Below the pieces are notes generated by a model. That model made no database searches. It worked only from the letters and a program-made list of their open reading frames with translations, and was not told the origin of the DNA. A stretch of 64,000 nt of DNA, from the NCBI GenBank assembly GCA_937974845.1, contig CALJVC010000053.1, positions 1 to 64,000 of the forward strand, given 5' to 3'. Source of the stretch: an uncultured Pseudogracilibacillus sp. Lineage in GTDB: Bacteria > Bacillota > Bacilli > Bacillales > Amphibacillaceae. The position numbers and the translations under genes are program-made. Below are positions 39,052 to 51,738 of this stretch, in pieces (within the stretch, counting starts at the first letter, position 1; each line of letters opens with the position of its first letter).

Positions 39052-41718
39052 CTAAGACGATACTTTTTTAGGAAAACTAAAGAGCACCGTCGGTAAAGCG
39101 CTCAAGGTAAGAATCAATAACCAATCTGTCACTTGTAAAGCTGTCGTATGGAAAATGGGTTGTAAAGATGGTAAATAAATAACTACTAATAGCAACAAAA
39201 AGGAAGAAAGAACCGCTAACAATAAATAAATATTATTCAATGGGTTTCTTGCAAAAACCCCTCGCTCACTACGACAATCAAACACATGGATTAACTGGGC
39301 TAAAACAAGGGTTGTAAAGGCAACGGAACGAGCATAGACTAAATCTTCAGGATATTGACGTAAAATAACAATAAAGGCGATTAAGGATACGAGTCCGATT
39401 AGTATTCCCCGCGTAATAATCTTTTGACCCAACCCTCGGGAAAATATCCCTTCTTTTGGATTTCTCGGTTTCCGCTTCATTACATCCGTCTCCGGGGGAT
39501 CCATACCCAAGGCCATCGCCGGTAAACCGTCAGTAATTAAATTTACCCATAAAATTTGCACAGGAACTAAAGGTAAAGGCAAGGCTAATAACATAGCAAC
39601 GAGCATGACAAAAATCTCTCCAACATTCGATGCGAGTAAATAACGAATAAACTTTCGAATATTTTCGTAAATATTTCTCCCTTCCCGAATGGCATCCTTA
39701 ATCGTGCGAAAATTATCATCAAGTAAGATTAGAGATGATGCTTCTTTTGTCACATCCGTTCCACTGATTCCCATACTGATTCCTACATTACTCGCTTTAA
39801 TCGCTGGTGCATCGTTAACGCCATCTCCAGTCATGGCAACGATATGTCCAACTTTTTGATAAGCTTTCACAATTTTTAATTTATGTTCTGGTGTCACCCG
39901 GGCAAAGATCGACACTTGTTCTATCATTTCCGCTAAAGAATCGATTGAGTGTTTATTCAATTCATGCCCTTCAAGTACGATGTCACCCTCCTGATATATC
40001 CCGACCTTCCTTCCAATTGCCATAGCTGTTTTCTTATGGTCACCGGTAATCATCACCGTCTTGATGCCTGCTTCTTTACACTCCTGAATCGCTTCGGTAA
40101 CTCCGGCTCGAGGTGGATCTTGAAGTCCAAATAATCCTAGAAAGTTGATTTCTTCTTCTAACCTCGGTAGTTCAGCCTTCGTTACCCTTACATGGGGAGG
40201 TAATTGTTTGATCCCGATAGCGATAATTCGTAATGCTTTATTTGCCATCTCGTCCATTTTTTTCGTAAGTTTCTTCTTATCAAGGGGTAGTAGGCTTCCA
40301 TCGAGGCCTAGCGTATACTTAGAGCGGGATAAGATTACCTCCGGCGCTCCCTTTACAATTAAGAAACGTTCCTTCTTTTCATTTTCTACTACAACGGTCA
40401 TCCGTTTTCTCGTCGAATCAAAGGGAAGTTCATAAATTGTACGATAACGCTCTGTCTCCTGCCATTCAATCTTCGCCTTCCGGGCTACAATCAATAGCGC
40501 CCCGTCGGTAGGATCCCCATCGACGATGTAACGAGAACGCTTCACATGTAATTGCGCCCGATTACATAAGGCTCCGGCCAAAAGGGTATCCCTTAAAGTT
40601 TTAGGGAACTTGGTCAAGCTTTTCTTGTCCAATAAAAAACTTCCTTTTTTCTGATCTCCCTTCCCGGTCACTTCTACTGTTTTATAACCGATAAAAAGCT
40701 CCTGAACGGACATGTTATTCTCTGTGATTGTCCCAGTTTTATCAGAACAAATAATCGAAGTACTGCCTAAAGTTTCAATCGCTGATAACTTTCGTACAAT
40801 GGCCTTCTTTTTAATCATACGTTGTACCCCTAAGGATAAAGCGACGGTAACGATGGCTGGCAAACCTTCGGGAATTACGGCCACTGCTAAAGATACTCCA
40901 GCCAAAAACATATCGTACATTAATTGACCATGATAAATTCCTATTCCGACGGTCAAGGCTGTTAACAGAAAAACGACATAAATTAATATCTTTCCTAAAT
41001 CCTTTAACTTCAATTCAAGGGGGGTTTGGACAACTCCAGTCTCGTCCATTAATGTAGCAATCTTCCCTATTTCAGTAGCCATTCCGGTCGAGACGACGAT
41101 CCCTACCCCGTTCCCTTTGGTTACTAGGGTACTTTTAAAGGCCATATTTTTTTGTTCCTGTATAGCAAGTTCCGCTTTATCTATTTTATTTGCCTGTTTT
41201 TTTACAGGTAAAGATTCACCGGTTAACATCGATTCTTCTGTAGCTAAGTCATTTGCTTCCATAATGCGCACATCCGCTGGAACCCGATCTCCGGCCCTTA
41301 TCCGGACTACATCTCCTATCACGGCCCTTTCAGCCGGCAAGGTCGTCCATAATCCATCCCGTAAGACCCTCATATTCGGTGCAGATAGTTGCTTTAACTT
41401 TTCTAAAGATTTTTCTGCTCGATGTTCTTGGAAAAAGCCAATCAAGCCATTTAATAAAACGATTAACATAATAGCAATTGCATCGATATATTCCCCTAAT
41501 AGTCCCGCGATTAAAGTTGCAGCGAGTAAAATCATTACGAGAAAATCTTGAAATTGACTTAAGAAAATAAGCCAACTAGACTTCCGTTTGCTTTCGACTA
41601 ACTTGTTCAAACCTTGTGTTCGAGCCCGACGTTCGGCCTCTTCCGTTGTTAAACCTTTTTCTCGATTCACCGCTAGCTGTGCCTCTACTTCTTCGATCGA
41701 CTTCTTATACCAATCCAT
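39052..41718 (-). CDS. yloB: calcium-transporting P-type ATPase (YloB-like)
   Basis: P2A-type cation pump, expected to export Ca2+ from the cytoplasm. The 888-residue protein has the actuator motif MLTGESLPVKK, membrane helix 4 with AVAVIPEGLPAIVTVALSLG, the phosphorylation site ICSDKTGTITENNMSV, the nucleotide-binding KGAPEVI, and the hinge MTGDGVNDAPAIKASNVGIS. Helices 5–10 follow, with NVGEIFVML and WVNLITDGLPAMALG carrying the calcium-site residues. I start at MDWYKKSIEE, seven bases after AGGGTGG; the ATG two codons earlier touches that site. It is divergent from rqcH, as are yloB and yloA neighbours in B. subtilis. Confidence 0.94.
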   Translation of the reverse strand: MDWYKKSIEEVEAQLAVNREKGLTTEEAERRARTQGLNKLVESKRKSSWLIFLSQFQDFLVMILLAATLIAGLLGEYIDAIAIMLIVLLNGLIGFFQEHRAEKSLEKLKQLSAPNMRVLRDGLWTTLPAERAVIGDVVRIRAGDRVPADVRIMEANDLATEESMLTGESLPVKKQANKIDKAELAIQEQKNMAFKSTLVTKGNGVGIVVSTGMATEIGKIATLMDETGVVQTPLELKLKDLGKILIYVVFLLTALTVGIGIYHGQLMYDMFLAGVSLAVAVIPEGLPAIVTVALSLGVQRMIKKKAIVRKLSAIETLGSTSIICSDKTGTITENNMSVQELFIGYKTVEVTGKGDQKKGSFLLDKKSLTKFPKTLRDTLLAGALCNRAQLHVKRSRYIVDGDPTDGALLIVARKAKIEWQETERYRTIYELPFDSTRKRMTVVVENEKKERFLIVKGAPEVILSRSKYTLGLDGSLLPLDKKKLTKKMDEMANKALRIIAIGIKQLPPHVRVTKAELPRLEEEINFLGLFGLQDPPRAGVTEAIQECKEAGIKTVMITGDHKKTAMAIGRKVGIYQEGDIVLEGHELNKHSIDSLAEMIEQVSIFARVTPEHKLKIVKAYQKVGHIVAMTGDGVNDAPAIKASNVGISMGISGTDVTKEASSLILLDDNFRTIKDAIREGRNIYENIRKFIRYLLASNVGEIFVMLVAMLLALPLPLVPVQILWVNLITDGLPAMALGMDPPETDVMKRKPRNPKEGIFSRGLGQKIITRGILIGLVSLIAFIVILRQYPEDLVYARSVAFTTLVLAQLIHVFDCRSERGVFARNPLNNIYLLLAVLSSFLLLLVVIYLPSLQPIFHTTALQVTDWLLILTLSALPTVLFSFPKKVSS

Positions 41719-41780
41719 CCGCATCCCACCCTATCATGTAACTCTAGTGATACATATGTATGCAAGGAAAATTTTATTAA

Positions 41781-41789
41781 TGCTATAAT
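41781..41789 (+). promoter_or_regulatory. extended −10 promoter of rqcH
   Basis: TGCTATAAT is a perfect extended −10 element on the plus strand; the −35 region is poor. The predicted start of transcription falls near 41796, only about 13 bases before the chosen rqcH start codon and after the ATG at 41791. Confidence 0.6.
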
Positions 41790-41808
41790 AATGGCTGAGG
41801 TGAAAAGG

Positions 41809-43500
41809 ATGCCCTTTGACGGAATTGTTACCCACGCAGTTACTAAGGAATTACAAGAAACATTAGTCGGCGGACGGATTAACAAAATATATCAGCCGAC
41901 AGATACAGAATTAATTCTTACTATTCGGCACCAACAGACGAACTACCGTTTGCTTATATCTATCCATCCTTCCTATGCTCGAGTTCATCTAACAGAGGAA
42001 CAACTACGTAATCCAGAAACTCCTCCAACCTTCTGTATGACCTTGCGAAAATATATGAACGGAGCGCGGATCGAACGACTTCACCAAGAGGATTTCGAGC
42101 GAATTATTACGATCGACATTCAAGGGCGGGATGAAATTGGCGACCAAGTATATCATCAATTATTAATTGAAATAATGGGACGACATAGTAACGTCGTTTT
42201 AATTGAAACAGAAACAAAAAAAATCATCCATGCGATGAAGCCGATTCCACCTTCTATTAATCGTTATCGCACCCTTTTACCCGGTGCAAGCTATCGATTG
42301 CCCCCTCCGCAAGATAAGTTGGATCCCCTAAAAAGCACACCGGAAGCAGTCGTTAAAAAACTAGACTTTAATCAGGGAAGACTAGATAGACAACTTGTTC
42401 AACATGTCGCTGGTTTTTCTCCCTTTATTGCTAAAGAGCTCGTCGAAAGAACCGGCTTAGGAGGAGCGAAGGCATATATGAAAGAATTTGCCATTCTCCA
42501 AAAGGAAATAAAAGAAGGTCACTTTCAACCGGCTATTTACGAAGGTAAGCGGGAAGACTTTCATGTTTTACCTATTCAGCATGAAAAGAAGCAGGCTAGC
42601 TTTTCTACAGTTAGTCGTATGCTAGACGCCTTTTTCGCCAACAAAGCAGAACGGGACCGGGTAAAACAACAAGTGAGCGATTTAACCCGCCTCATTGAAA
42701 ATGAACGGAATAAAAATAAGCGAAAACTCAAGATTCACCAACAAACGTTACAACAAGGGAAAAAAGTCGATACCTACCAAAAATATGGAGAACTCTTAAC
42801 AGCTAATATGCATCGGATGAAAAAAGGGATGAAAAAAATCACTGTAACAGACTATTATGTAGAGGATCAACCCGAGATTACCATCCCTTTAAAAGAAGAC
42901 TTAAGTCCGAGTGAAAATGCCCAGCGTTATTTCAAACGTTATAGAAAACTACAAAGGGCTCAAGAAAAAGCTTTAAAAGAAATCGAAAGGGCCCAGGCAG
43001 AAATACAATATTTAGAGGCAGTACTACAACAATTAAGCCAAGCTCGGGAAGAAGATATAGAAGAAATTCGTCGAGAACTCGAAGAAGAGGGCTATCAGCG
43101 GCAGCGGAAACAAAAAAGACGGAAGCTCGAACAACCAAAACCGGAACAGTTCTTATCTTCCGATGGCACAACGATATACGTCGGGAGAAATAATAAGCAA
43201 AACGAATTTGTCACCCATCGACTCGCACATAAAGAAGACATTTGGCTTCACACCTTGGATATTCCAGGTTCCCATGTCGTCATTAAAAGTGCCAATCCTT
43301 CAGAAGAAACTTTGCTAGAAGCTGCTCAATTGGCTGCTTACTATAGTAAAGCACGTCAGTCGGAATCAGTGCCAGTCGACTACACAAAAGTGAAATATGT
43401 GAAAAAGCCAAAGGGAGGAAAACCGGGCTTTGTCACGTATACAGAACAAAAAACCTTATTCGTTACTCCGAAAAAATTAAATAGGCAAGCAAAAACATAA
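41809..43500 (+). CDS. rqcH: ribosome quality control protein RqcH (NEMF/FbpA family)
   Basis: Binds stalled 50S–peptidyl-tRNA complexes and recruits Ala-tRNA to add a poly-alanine tail. The 563-residue protein has the NFACT-N domain (MPFDGIVTHAVTKELQETL, GGRINKIYQPTDTELIL, MGRHSNVVLIE), a helix-hairpin-helix region, a long coiled coil (about 280–440) and the NFACT-R domain. That last domain has DGTTIYVGRNNKQNEFV and DIWLHTLDIPGSHVVIKS. I start at the ATG preceded by GAGGTGAAAAGG; the ATG at 41791 lies upstream of the likely transcription start. It is also known as a fibronectin-binding-protein homologue. Confidence 0.95.
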   Translation: MPFDGIVTHAVTKELQETLVGGRINKIYQPTDTELILTIRHQQTNYRLLISIHPSYARVHLTEEQLRNPETPPTFCMTLRKYMNGARIERLHQEDFERIITIDIQGRDEIGDQVYHQLLIEIMGRHSNVVLIETETKKIIHAMKPIPPSINRYRTLLPGASYRLPPPQDKLDPLKSTPEAVVKKLDFNQGRLDRQLVQHVAGFSPFIAKELVERTGLGGAKAYMKEFAILQKEIKEGHFQPAIYEGKREDFHVLPIQHEKKQASFSTVSRMLDAFFANKAERDRVKQQVSDLTRLIENERNKNKRKLKIHQQTLQQGKKVDTYQKYGELLTANMHRMKKGMKKITVTDYYVEDQPEITIPLKEDLSPSENAQRYFKRYRKLQRAQEKALKEIERAQAEIQYLEAVLQQLSQAREEDIEEIRRELEEEGYQRQRKQKRRKLEQPKPEQFLSSDGTTIYVGRNNKQNEFVTHRLAHKEDIWLHTLDIPGSHVVIKSANPSEETLLEAAQLAAYYSKARQSESVPVDYTKVKYVKKPKGGKPGFVTYTEQKTLFVTPKKLNRQAKT

Positions 43501-43529
43501 AAAAGCAACGGCTTTCCCGTTGCTTTTTT
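43501..43529. terminator. bidirectional terminator between rqcH and the LysR gene
   Basis: A perfect 11-base stem AAAAGCAACGG/CCGTTGCTTTT with a 5-base loop has T runs on both strands. It serves rqcH (plus) and the LysR-type gene (minus), which converge here. Confidence 0.75.
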
Positions 43530-43543
43530 TAGCTATTAGACGA

Positions 43544-44401
43544 TTAAATGAACTCTTCTTCTAACATTAATTGGATAAAACTTTCTACTTGTGGCAAATC
43601 TTTAAATTCTGGATGGTAACATAGCCAAGTTTTTCGATTAACCATTTGATCATCAATCCGTAATGGTATGTGGGAGTAGCGTTCAATTAAGGACTCGGAT
43701 ACACTCCAAGGTAAGATTGCCATACCGAGGCCTTGTTTCATAAACTGTTTACACGTTTCAATTTGATCGACGCTAATCTTCTGTACCGCATCAATTTTAT
43801 CCTGGGTCGCTACCCAATGGTTAATTACCTCTTCAAGACCGTCATCACTTTTAAAGGAAATTAAAGGTCGTTCCTTCACTTCACCTTCTGTAAAAGGTTG
43901 GGTATCGAAAATGTATAATGGGTCCTCAAATAAAAGGGTGTATTCTAAATCTTTAATAGCATCGCCTCGGACAATTGACACATGATAGTTACTATAGTCA
44001 TTTCGGATATGGCCACTTGTTCCCGTTACTAGGTCGATTGTCACTTTAGGATACTTTTTCATAAATTTGGCCAATACTTTCGGTAAGTAACGTTGACTAA
44101 TAACGGTAGAACAAGCGATCGATAATGTGCCTCTTACTTCTTCACTCGAGGCGGCGAGCTTGTTTTTAATCGATAGTTCGTTTTCAACTACCTTCCTTGC
44201 ATGCTTTAGAATTAATTCACCACTAGGGGTAAGCTGCAATCTCTTGGCCGTTCGAATAAAAATTTGCTCCCCAAAGTATTGCTCAATATACTTAAGGCGT
44301 TGAGAAACCGCCGGTTGGGAGATTAAAATTGCTTTAGCAGTCCCCCTAACTGTTCCTATTTCTGCTAGTTGGATTAATAGTTCATAATCACTAATTTTCA
44401 T
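43544..44401 (-). CDS. LysR family transcriptional regulator
   Basis: A 285-residue DNA-binding regulator. Residues 1–60 form the winged helix-turn-helix (YELLIQLAEIGTVRGTAKAI, ISQPAVSQRLKYIEQYFGE, FIRTAKRLQLTPSGELIL). The rest is a periplasmic-binding-like effector domain (GTLSIACSTVISQRYLPKVL and the closing QGLGMAILPWSV). I do not recognise its specific target. It lies after pyrE and before rqcH, where B. subtilis has a sulfate-assimilation operon. It has its own extended −10 promoter and may also receive transcripts from pyr, as no terminator separates it from pyrE. Confidence 0.9.
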   Translation of the reverse strand: MKISDYELLIQLAEIGTVRGTAKAILISQPAVSQRLKYIEQYFGEQIFIRTAKRLQLTPSGELILKHARKVVENELSIKNKLAASSEEVRGTLSIACSTVISQRYLPKVLAKFMKKYPKVTIDLVTGTSGHIRNDYSNYHVSIVRGDAIKDLEYTLLFEDPLYIFDTQPFTEGEVKERPLISFKSDDGLEEVINHWVATQDKIDAVQKISVDQIETCKQFMKQGLGMAILPWSVSESLIERYSHIPLRIDDQMVNRKTWLCYHPEFKDLPQVESFIQLMLEEEFI

Positions 44402-44443
44402 CACTAAATCACTTGCCCTATTTATTATTATTGATATTTACAA

Positions 44444-44460
44444 ATTATAGCATACCATAA
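44444..44460 (-). promoter_or_regulatory. promoter and palindrome upstream of the LysR gene
   Basis: On the minus strand TGCTATAAT is an extended −10 element. It overlaps a 16-base near-palindrome, TTATGGTATGCTATAA, of the size bound by LysR-type proteins. Autoregulation is an inference. Confidence 0.45.
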
Positions 44461-44469
44461 GTTTTGCTA

Positions 44470-45070
44470 TTACTTTAGTAAATCGCGCCAATTTGTCAGT
44501 TCTTCTTTTTCCTTTTCAGATATCTTTTTTTCTTTTTCCAATATCTCTAATAAGAAATCATAACTTGTAATAGTGGAAACTTCAACCTTTTCTCTAAGAA
44601 AATTTTCTTTCGCCTTTTCAAGGCTATAGGTAAAGATAGCTAAAACCCCTAGCACCTCAGCTCCAGCGTCCTTGAGGGCTTTCACTGTCTCTAAAGATGA
44701 GCCACCGGTTGAAATTAAATCCTCGATTACAACAAGTTTCATCCCTTTTTTTAAAGCCCCTTCAATTTGATTTTCCTTCCCATGACCCTTCGGTGAAGAA
44801 CGGACATAAAGCATAGGCAAATCTAAAGCCTCAGCCAACCAAGCTGCATGGGGAATCCCCGCCGTTGCACAACCAGCGATACCATCCGGCTTCCATTGCT
44901 TCCGTTCGATTTCATGAAGAAAAGCCTTGACTATTTTTTTTCGAACAGCTGGATAAGACATCGTTAAACGATTGTCACAATAGATAGGGGACTTAATCCC
45001 TGATGTCCAGGTAAAATAGTCATCCGGACGAATTTGTACTGCTTCAATTTTAAGTAAATCCTTCGTAATT

Positions 45071-45087
<17 letters not shown>
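44470..45087 (-). CDS. pyrE: orotate phosphoribosyltransferase
   Basis: Joins orotate to PRPP to make OMP. The 205-residue protein has the PRPP-binding motif VVIEDLISTGGSSLETVKAL near 117–136, the start region PDDYFTWTSGIKSPIYCDNR and the catalytic loop YVRSSPKGHGKENQIEG. It overlaps pyrF by 17 bases. It is the last recognised pyr gene. Confidence 0.97.
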
Positions 45088-47441
<2,354 letters not shown>

Positions 47442-50400
47442 TTAATTCACCCCGTCTTCAGTAATTGGTGATGCCGTAAAAGTTGACATAGCAATCACAT
47501 TTAAAATTGCTTCTGCAGTGTCTAAATTTGTTAAGCTAATCATTCCATTTTCTACTGCCTCACGACGAATGCGAAAACCATCGGAACGCTGTTGTTTTCC
47601 AGAAGTAATTGTATTGATAACGAATTGTACTTCATTGTTTTTTATGAGGGATAGAACGTTACGCTCCCCTTCATCAATTTTCGCCACGCTAATAACTGGT
47701 AAATTTCTTTCTTGTAAAAAGCTTGCAGTTCCTTCGGTTGCATATAATTGAAAACCAAGTTCATGGAAACGTTGGGCTATTGGATAGGCCTCTTCCTTAT
47801 CTTTATCAGCGATGGTCAATAGCACCGACCCTTCTAAAGGAATAGAAATACCTGAGGCTAAAAATCCTTTATAAAGAGCTTTTTCTATCGTTTGGTCGTA
47901 ACCGATTGCTTCCCCCGTTGACTTCATTTCTGGACCGAGGGTCGTATCGACGCTTCGTAATTTTTCAAAGGAAAATACAGGGAGCTTAGCATAGACTTGA
48001 GACTTTTCTTCTAAGATCTCTGTTCGATATCCCTTTTCTTTAAGGCTCTCACCTAAAATACAGCGAGTAGCAATATTGGCCATCGTTACACCAGTTACTT
48101 TACTTAAAAAAGGAATCGTTCGACTTGCCCGAGGATTAACTTCTAATACGTAAACTTCATCCCCTTGTACGATAAATTGGATATTGATTAACCCGACGAC
48201 GCCTAGAGTACGGGCGATTTGATCCGTTGCTTCGAGCATTTTTTGCTTAACCGAAGCCGTCATACGTTGAGGCGGATAAACAGCAATCGAATCACCTGAA
48301 TGAACTCCCGCCCGTTCGATATGTTCCATGATGCCTGGAATAAAAGTCGTCTCTCCGTCACTAATAGCATCGACATCGACTTCAATTCCCGTTAAATACT
48401 GGTCAATCAGTAAAGGTTTATCTTCACTAACATTTGTGACAACTTGTAAATAATGGACGAGTTCCTCTTCGTTATGGACGATTTCCATCTGGGCACCGCC
48501 GATTACATAAGAGGGACGGACGAGGACAGGATAGCCAATTTTATTTGCTGTAGCTATAGCCTTTTCCTTCGTCGTAACGGCTTCACCATTCGGTTTTGCC
48601 AAATCTAATTCCTCTAAAAGCTGTTCAAATTTATGCCGGTCTTCGGCGCGATCGATAGCCTCTAAGCTCGTACCTAAAATTTTCACTCCGCGGCGTTCTA
48701 ATCCTTCCGCTAAGTTAATCGCCGTCTGACCGCCGAACTGCACGATGACTCCCAGCGGTTTTTCATGTTCGACGACATGCATCACGTCCTCTAAAGTTAA
48801 AGGTTCAAAATAAAGTTTATCGGAAATGCTATAGTCGGTCGATACCGTCTCGGGATTGTTATTCATAATAATGGCTTCATAACCCATTTCTTTTATCGCC
48901 AAGATAGAGTGAACCGTCGCATAATCAAACTCTATTCCTTGACCGATGCGAATAGGTCCTGAACCTAACACAAGTACCTTTTCTTTAGAAGAACGGATCG
49001 ATTCGTTTTCTTCTTCATAGCTACTGTAGTAGTAGGGCGCATTGGATTCACATATACCTGCACAACTATCGACGACCTTATATACGGGTAAGATCCCCAT
49101 TTCTTTTCTTGTTTCGTAAATACGGTCAACCGGTAGTTGCCAGATTCGCGCTAACTGTTCATCAGAAAAACCAAGTTCCTTTGCTTCTCTGACGTTTTCT
49201 TTCGTTATCGATTGCTCTAAAAATTCTTTTTCCTTCCTAATAATGTTGGCAAATTTGTTTAAGAAAAAGCAATCGATTTTCGTCAGTTGGAAAAGTTCCT
49301 CGACCGTATAATTGCGCCGGAGCATTTCAGCCAGGATAAAAATTCGCTCGTCGTCAGCAGCTTGTACCCGCTCGACTAACACCTCATCCGTTTCCTTTTC
49401 TAAATATGGTAGATAAAAATCACCATTACCTACCTCTAAGGAACGGATTCCCTTTAAAAAAGATTCTTCAAAACTTCTACCGATAGCCATAATTTCTCCA
49501 GTAGCCTTCATCTGTGTTCCTAACTTACGGTCTCCAAAGATAAATTTATCAAAAGGAAAGCGCGGAATCTTGGTAACGACATAATCTAAAGAAGGCTCTA
49601 CATTTGCATAGCCGGAGGCCGTTAATGGATGTTTAATTTCATCTAACGTAAGACCAACAGCAATCTTCGCTGCAACTTTCGCAATAGGATAACCAGTTGC
49701 CTTCGATGCTAAAGCGGACGAACGACTTACCCTAGGATTTACTTCGATAATATAGTACTGAAAACTATCCGGATCTAAAGCGAGTTGAACGTTACATCCT
49801 CCCTCAATTTTTAAAGCACGGATTAACTTTAAGGATACTTCCCGTAACATTTCATATTCCCGATCGGTCAAGGTTAAAGAAGGAGCAACGACAATGGAAT
49901 CCCCCGTATGTATTCCCACCGGGTCAATATTTTCCATATTACAGACAACGATTGCCTGATCCTTTTTGTCCCGAATCACTTCATACTCAATCTCTTTAAA
50001 GCCGGCGATACTTTTTTCAACTAGGCACTGACCTACTGGAGACAGGGCTAGGCCATTTTTTACGATATGGCGAAGCTCCTTTTCATTATCGCACATACCT
50101 CCTCCAGTACCTCCAAGGGTAAAGGCAGGGCGAACGATAATTGGATAGCCAATTTCCTTAGCAAAATCAACTGCCTCTTCTACTTCTGTAACAATTTCAC
50201 TAGGTGGTACCGGCTCTCCTAACTCTTCCATTAAAGCCCGAAACTTTTCGCGATCTTCGGCCTGCTGAATAGCTTCAAGACTCGTTCCTAACAATTCGAC
50301 GCCATACTCTTCCAATACGCCTAGAGCATCTAACTCCATGGCTAAGTTAAGTCCCGTCTGGCCACCTAATGTCGGTAAAAGGGCATCGGGCCGTTCCTTT

Positions 50401-50636
50401 TGAATAATCTTCTTTAAAAATTCTACCGTAAGAGGCTCCATATATACTCGGTCTGCTACCGTCGTATCCGTCATAATTGTCGCGGGGTTTGAGTTGGCTA
50501 AAATAACCGTGTAGCCCTCTTCCTTTAAGGATTGACATGCCTGGGTACCAGAATAATCAAATTCTGCTGCTTGGCCAATGACGATTGGTCCTGAACCTAT
50601 CACGAGAATCGATTCGATTGCTTTTTTCTTTTCCAT
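47442..50636 (-). CDS. pyrAB: carbamoyl-phosphate synthase large subunit
   Basis: Makes carbamoyl phosphate from bicarbonate, ammonia and two ATP. The 1064-residue protein has two ATP-grasp halves: the first with [20 protein letters not shown] and [20 protein letters not shown], the second with [16 protein letters not shown] and [19 protein letters not shown]. The C-terminal allosteric domain ([18 protein letters not shown]) follows. One oddity: the second half reads GGAQMEIV where family members usually have GGRAMEIV. The start is the ATG after the pyrAA stop, preceded by GGTGAAAAG; the TTG at 50651 would overlap pyrAA. Confidence 0.97.
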   Translation of the reverse strand: MEKKKAIESILVIGSGPIVIGQAAEFDYSGTQACQSLKEEGYTVILANSNPATIMTDTTVADRVYMEPLTVEFLKKIIQKERPDALLPTLGGQTGLNLAMELDALGVLEEYGVELLGTSLEAIQQAEDREKFRALMEELGEPVPPSEIVTEVEEAVDFAKEIGYPIIVRPAFTLGGTGGGMCDNEKELRHIVKNGLALSPVGQCLVEKSIAGFKEIEYEVIRDKKDQAIVVCNMENIDPVGIHTGDSIVVAPSLTLTDREYEMLREVSLKLIRALKIEGGCNVQLALDPDSFQYYIIEVNPRVSRSSALASKATGYPIAKVAAKIAVGLTLDEIKHPLTASGYANVEPSLDYVVTKIPRFPFDKFIFGDRKLGTQMKATGEIMAIGRSFEESFLKGIRSLEVGNGDFYLPYLEKETDEVLVERVQAADDERIFILAEMLRRNYTVEELFQLTKIDCFFLNKFANIIRKEKEFLEQSITKENVREAKELGFSDEQLARIWQLPVDRIYETRKEMGILPVYKVVDSCAGICESNAPYYYSSYEEENESIRSSKEKVLVLGSGPIRIGQGIEFDYATVHSILAIKEMGYEAIIMNNNPETVSTDYSISDKLYFEPLTLEDVMHVVEHEKPLGVIVQFGGQTAINLAEGLERRGVKILGTSLEAIDRAEDRHKFEQLLEELDLAKPNGEAVTTKEKAIATANKIGYPVLVRPSYVIGGAQMEIVHNEEELVHYLQVVTNVSEDKPLLIDQYLTGIEVDVDAISDGETTFIPGIMEHIERAGVHSGDSIAVYPPQRMTASVKQKMLEATDQIARTLGVVGLINIQFIVQGDEVYVLEVNPRASRTIPFLSKVTGVTMANIATRCILGESLKEKGYRTEILEEKSQVYAKLPVFSFEKLRSVDTTLGPEMKSTGEAIGYDQTIEKALYKGFLASGISIPLEGSVLLTIADKDKEEAYPIAQRFHELGFQLYATEGTASFLQERNLPVISVAKIDEGERNVLSLIKNNEVQFVINTITSGKQQRSDGFRIRREAVENGMISLTNLDTAEAILNVIAMSTFTASPITEDGVN

Positions 50637-50637
50637 C

Positions 50638-51738
50638 CTACTTTTCACCAACCCTTTGCTTTGTCTCTTCGATTACTTGTAAAAACCGATCGAATAAGAA
50701 ATTCGTTTCCTTATTCCCTGGTGCCCCTTCCGGATGAAACTGTACCGAAAAAGCTGGATATTTGGTGTGGGAAAGTCCTTCAACGGCACCATCGACCATG
50801 GAGCGATACGTAATCTTTAATGTGTCCGTAGCAATACTCTCTTCTACTACATAAAAGGAACGACTCTGGCTCGTATTCCATGTTTTTCCTGTCTCTACAT
50901 CCTGTACAGAAAAGTTTTTACCATAAAAACCGACCGCCTGCTTCTTCACCTGCGCGCCGGAGGCTAAGGCGAAAAGCTGATGTCCTAAACCAATTCCGAA
51001 AAGAGGTAACTGCCCTAATAATGTTTGAATCGTTTCGATTACTTCAGGATAATCCTCAGGATTTCCCGGACCGTTTGATAATAAGATGCCATCCGGTTTA
51101 AAGGCTCTAATGGCCTCCGCGTCGTAATTATAAGGAACGACAGTAACATGGCACTGTCTTTCCATTAATTCGTGTAATACGCTTTGTTTCATACCGAGAT
51201 CTAAGACGAGAATCCTCTGTCCTAAGCCAGGTACGATATATGGTTTCGTCACCGATACCTCTTTAACAAAGGAACGTTTAGGCCAGTTGCTTTCCGAAAA
51301 TAGTTCCTTAATGGATACGTCTTTCCAATCCGTCAATATTCCTCGAAGGTTTTTCTTTCGAAGATGGCGGGTCAATTTGCGCGTATCGATTCCTTTTAAA
51401 CCAGGTATGTTTTCTCGACGTAAGTAACTATCGAGGGATTCCTCCGAGCGAAAATTCGATGGTTCAGAAGCTAATTCTTTAACGATCAAGCCTTCTATAT
51501 GCGGTGAAATTGCCTCCACATCATCCCGGTTGATACCATAGGCACCAACTAAAGGAAAGGTCATCACAACCATTTTTCCATTATAGCTAGGGTCAGTAAT
51601 AAATTCTTGGTAACCGGTCATGCCGTTATAAAAAATAACTTCTCCTTTTTTCTCAATATTGGCGCCAAAACCTTCCCCAGTAAATACCGTACCGTCTTCT
51701 AAAATTAAATATCGTTTATTCATCTTTTTCACTGTCAT
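50638..51738 (-). CDS. pyrAA: carbamoyl-phosphate synthase small subunit with degenerate glutaminase site
   Basis: Normally the glutaminase that hydrolyses glutamine and channels ammonia to the large subunit. The N-terminal domain is intact ([27 protein letters not shown]). In the class I amidotransferase domain the nucleophile motif reads [14 protein letters not shown]: the catalytic Cys is Gly (codon GGT at 50989–50991). The usual Gln-Asn-His-Gly segment reads SQSRSF. His and Glu of the triad remain in [10 protein letters not shown]. Hydrolysis of glutamine is therefore unlikely. The start is an ATG six bases after GAGG; an ATG five codons later, overlapping the pyrC stop, matches the family start equally well. 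Confidence 0.93.
   Translation of the reverse strand: MTVKKMNKRYLILEDGTVFTGEGFGANIEKKGEVIFYNGMTGYQEFITDPSYNGKMVVMTFPLVGAYGINRDDVEAISPHIEGLIVKELASEPSNFRSEESLDSYLRRENIPGLKGIDTRKLTRHLRKKNLRGILTDWKDVSIKELFSESNWPKRSFVKEVSVTKPYIVPGLGQRILVLDLGMKQSVLHELMERQCHVTVVPYNYDAEAIRAFKPDGILLSNGPGNPEDYPEVIETIQTLLGQLPLFGIGLGHQLFALASGAQVKKQAVGFYGKNFSVQDVETGKTWNTSQSRSFYVVEESIATDTLKITYRSMVDGAVEGLSHTKYPAFSVQFHPEGAPGNKETNFLFDRFLQVIEETKQRVGEK

Noticed and set aside
41330..41575. 81-residue minus-strand frame inside the P-type ATPase gene
   Set aside because: It is an alternative frame of the conserved ATPase N-terminal region.
41745..41762. Palindrome ATACATATGTAT between the ATPase gene and rqcH
   Set aside because: It is short and AT-rich; it could be an operator for the divergent pair but nothing else supports this.
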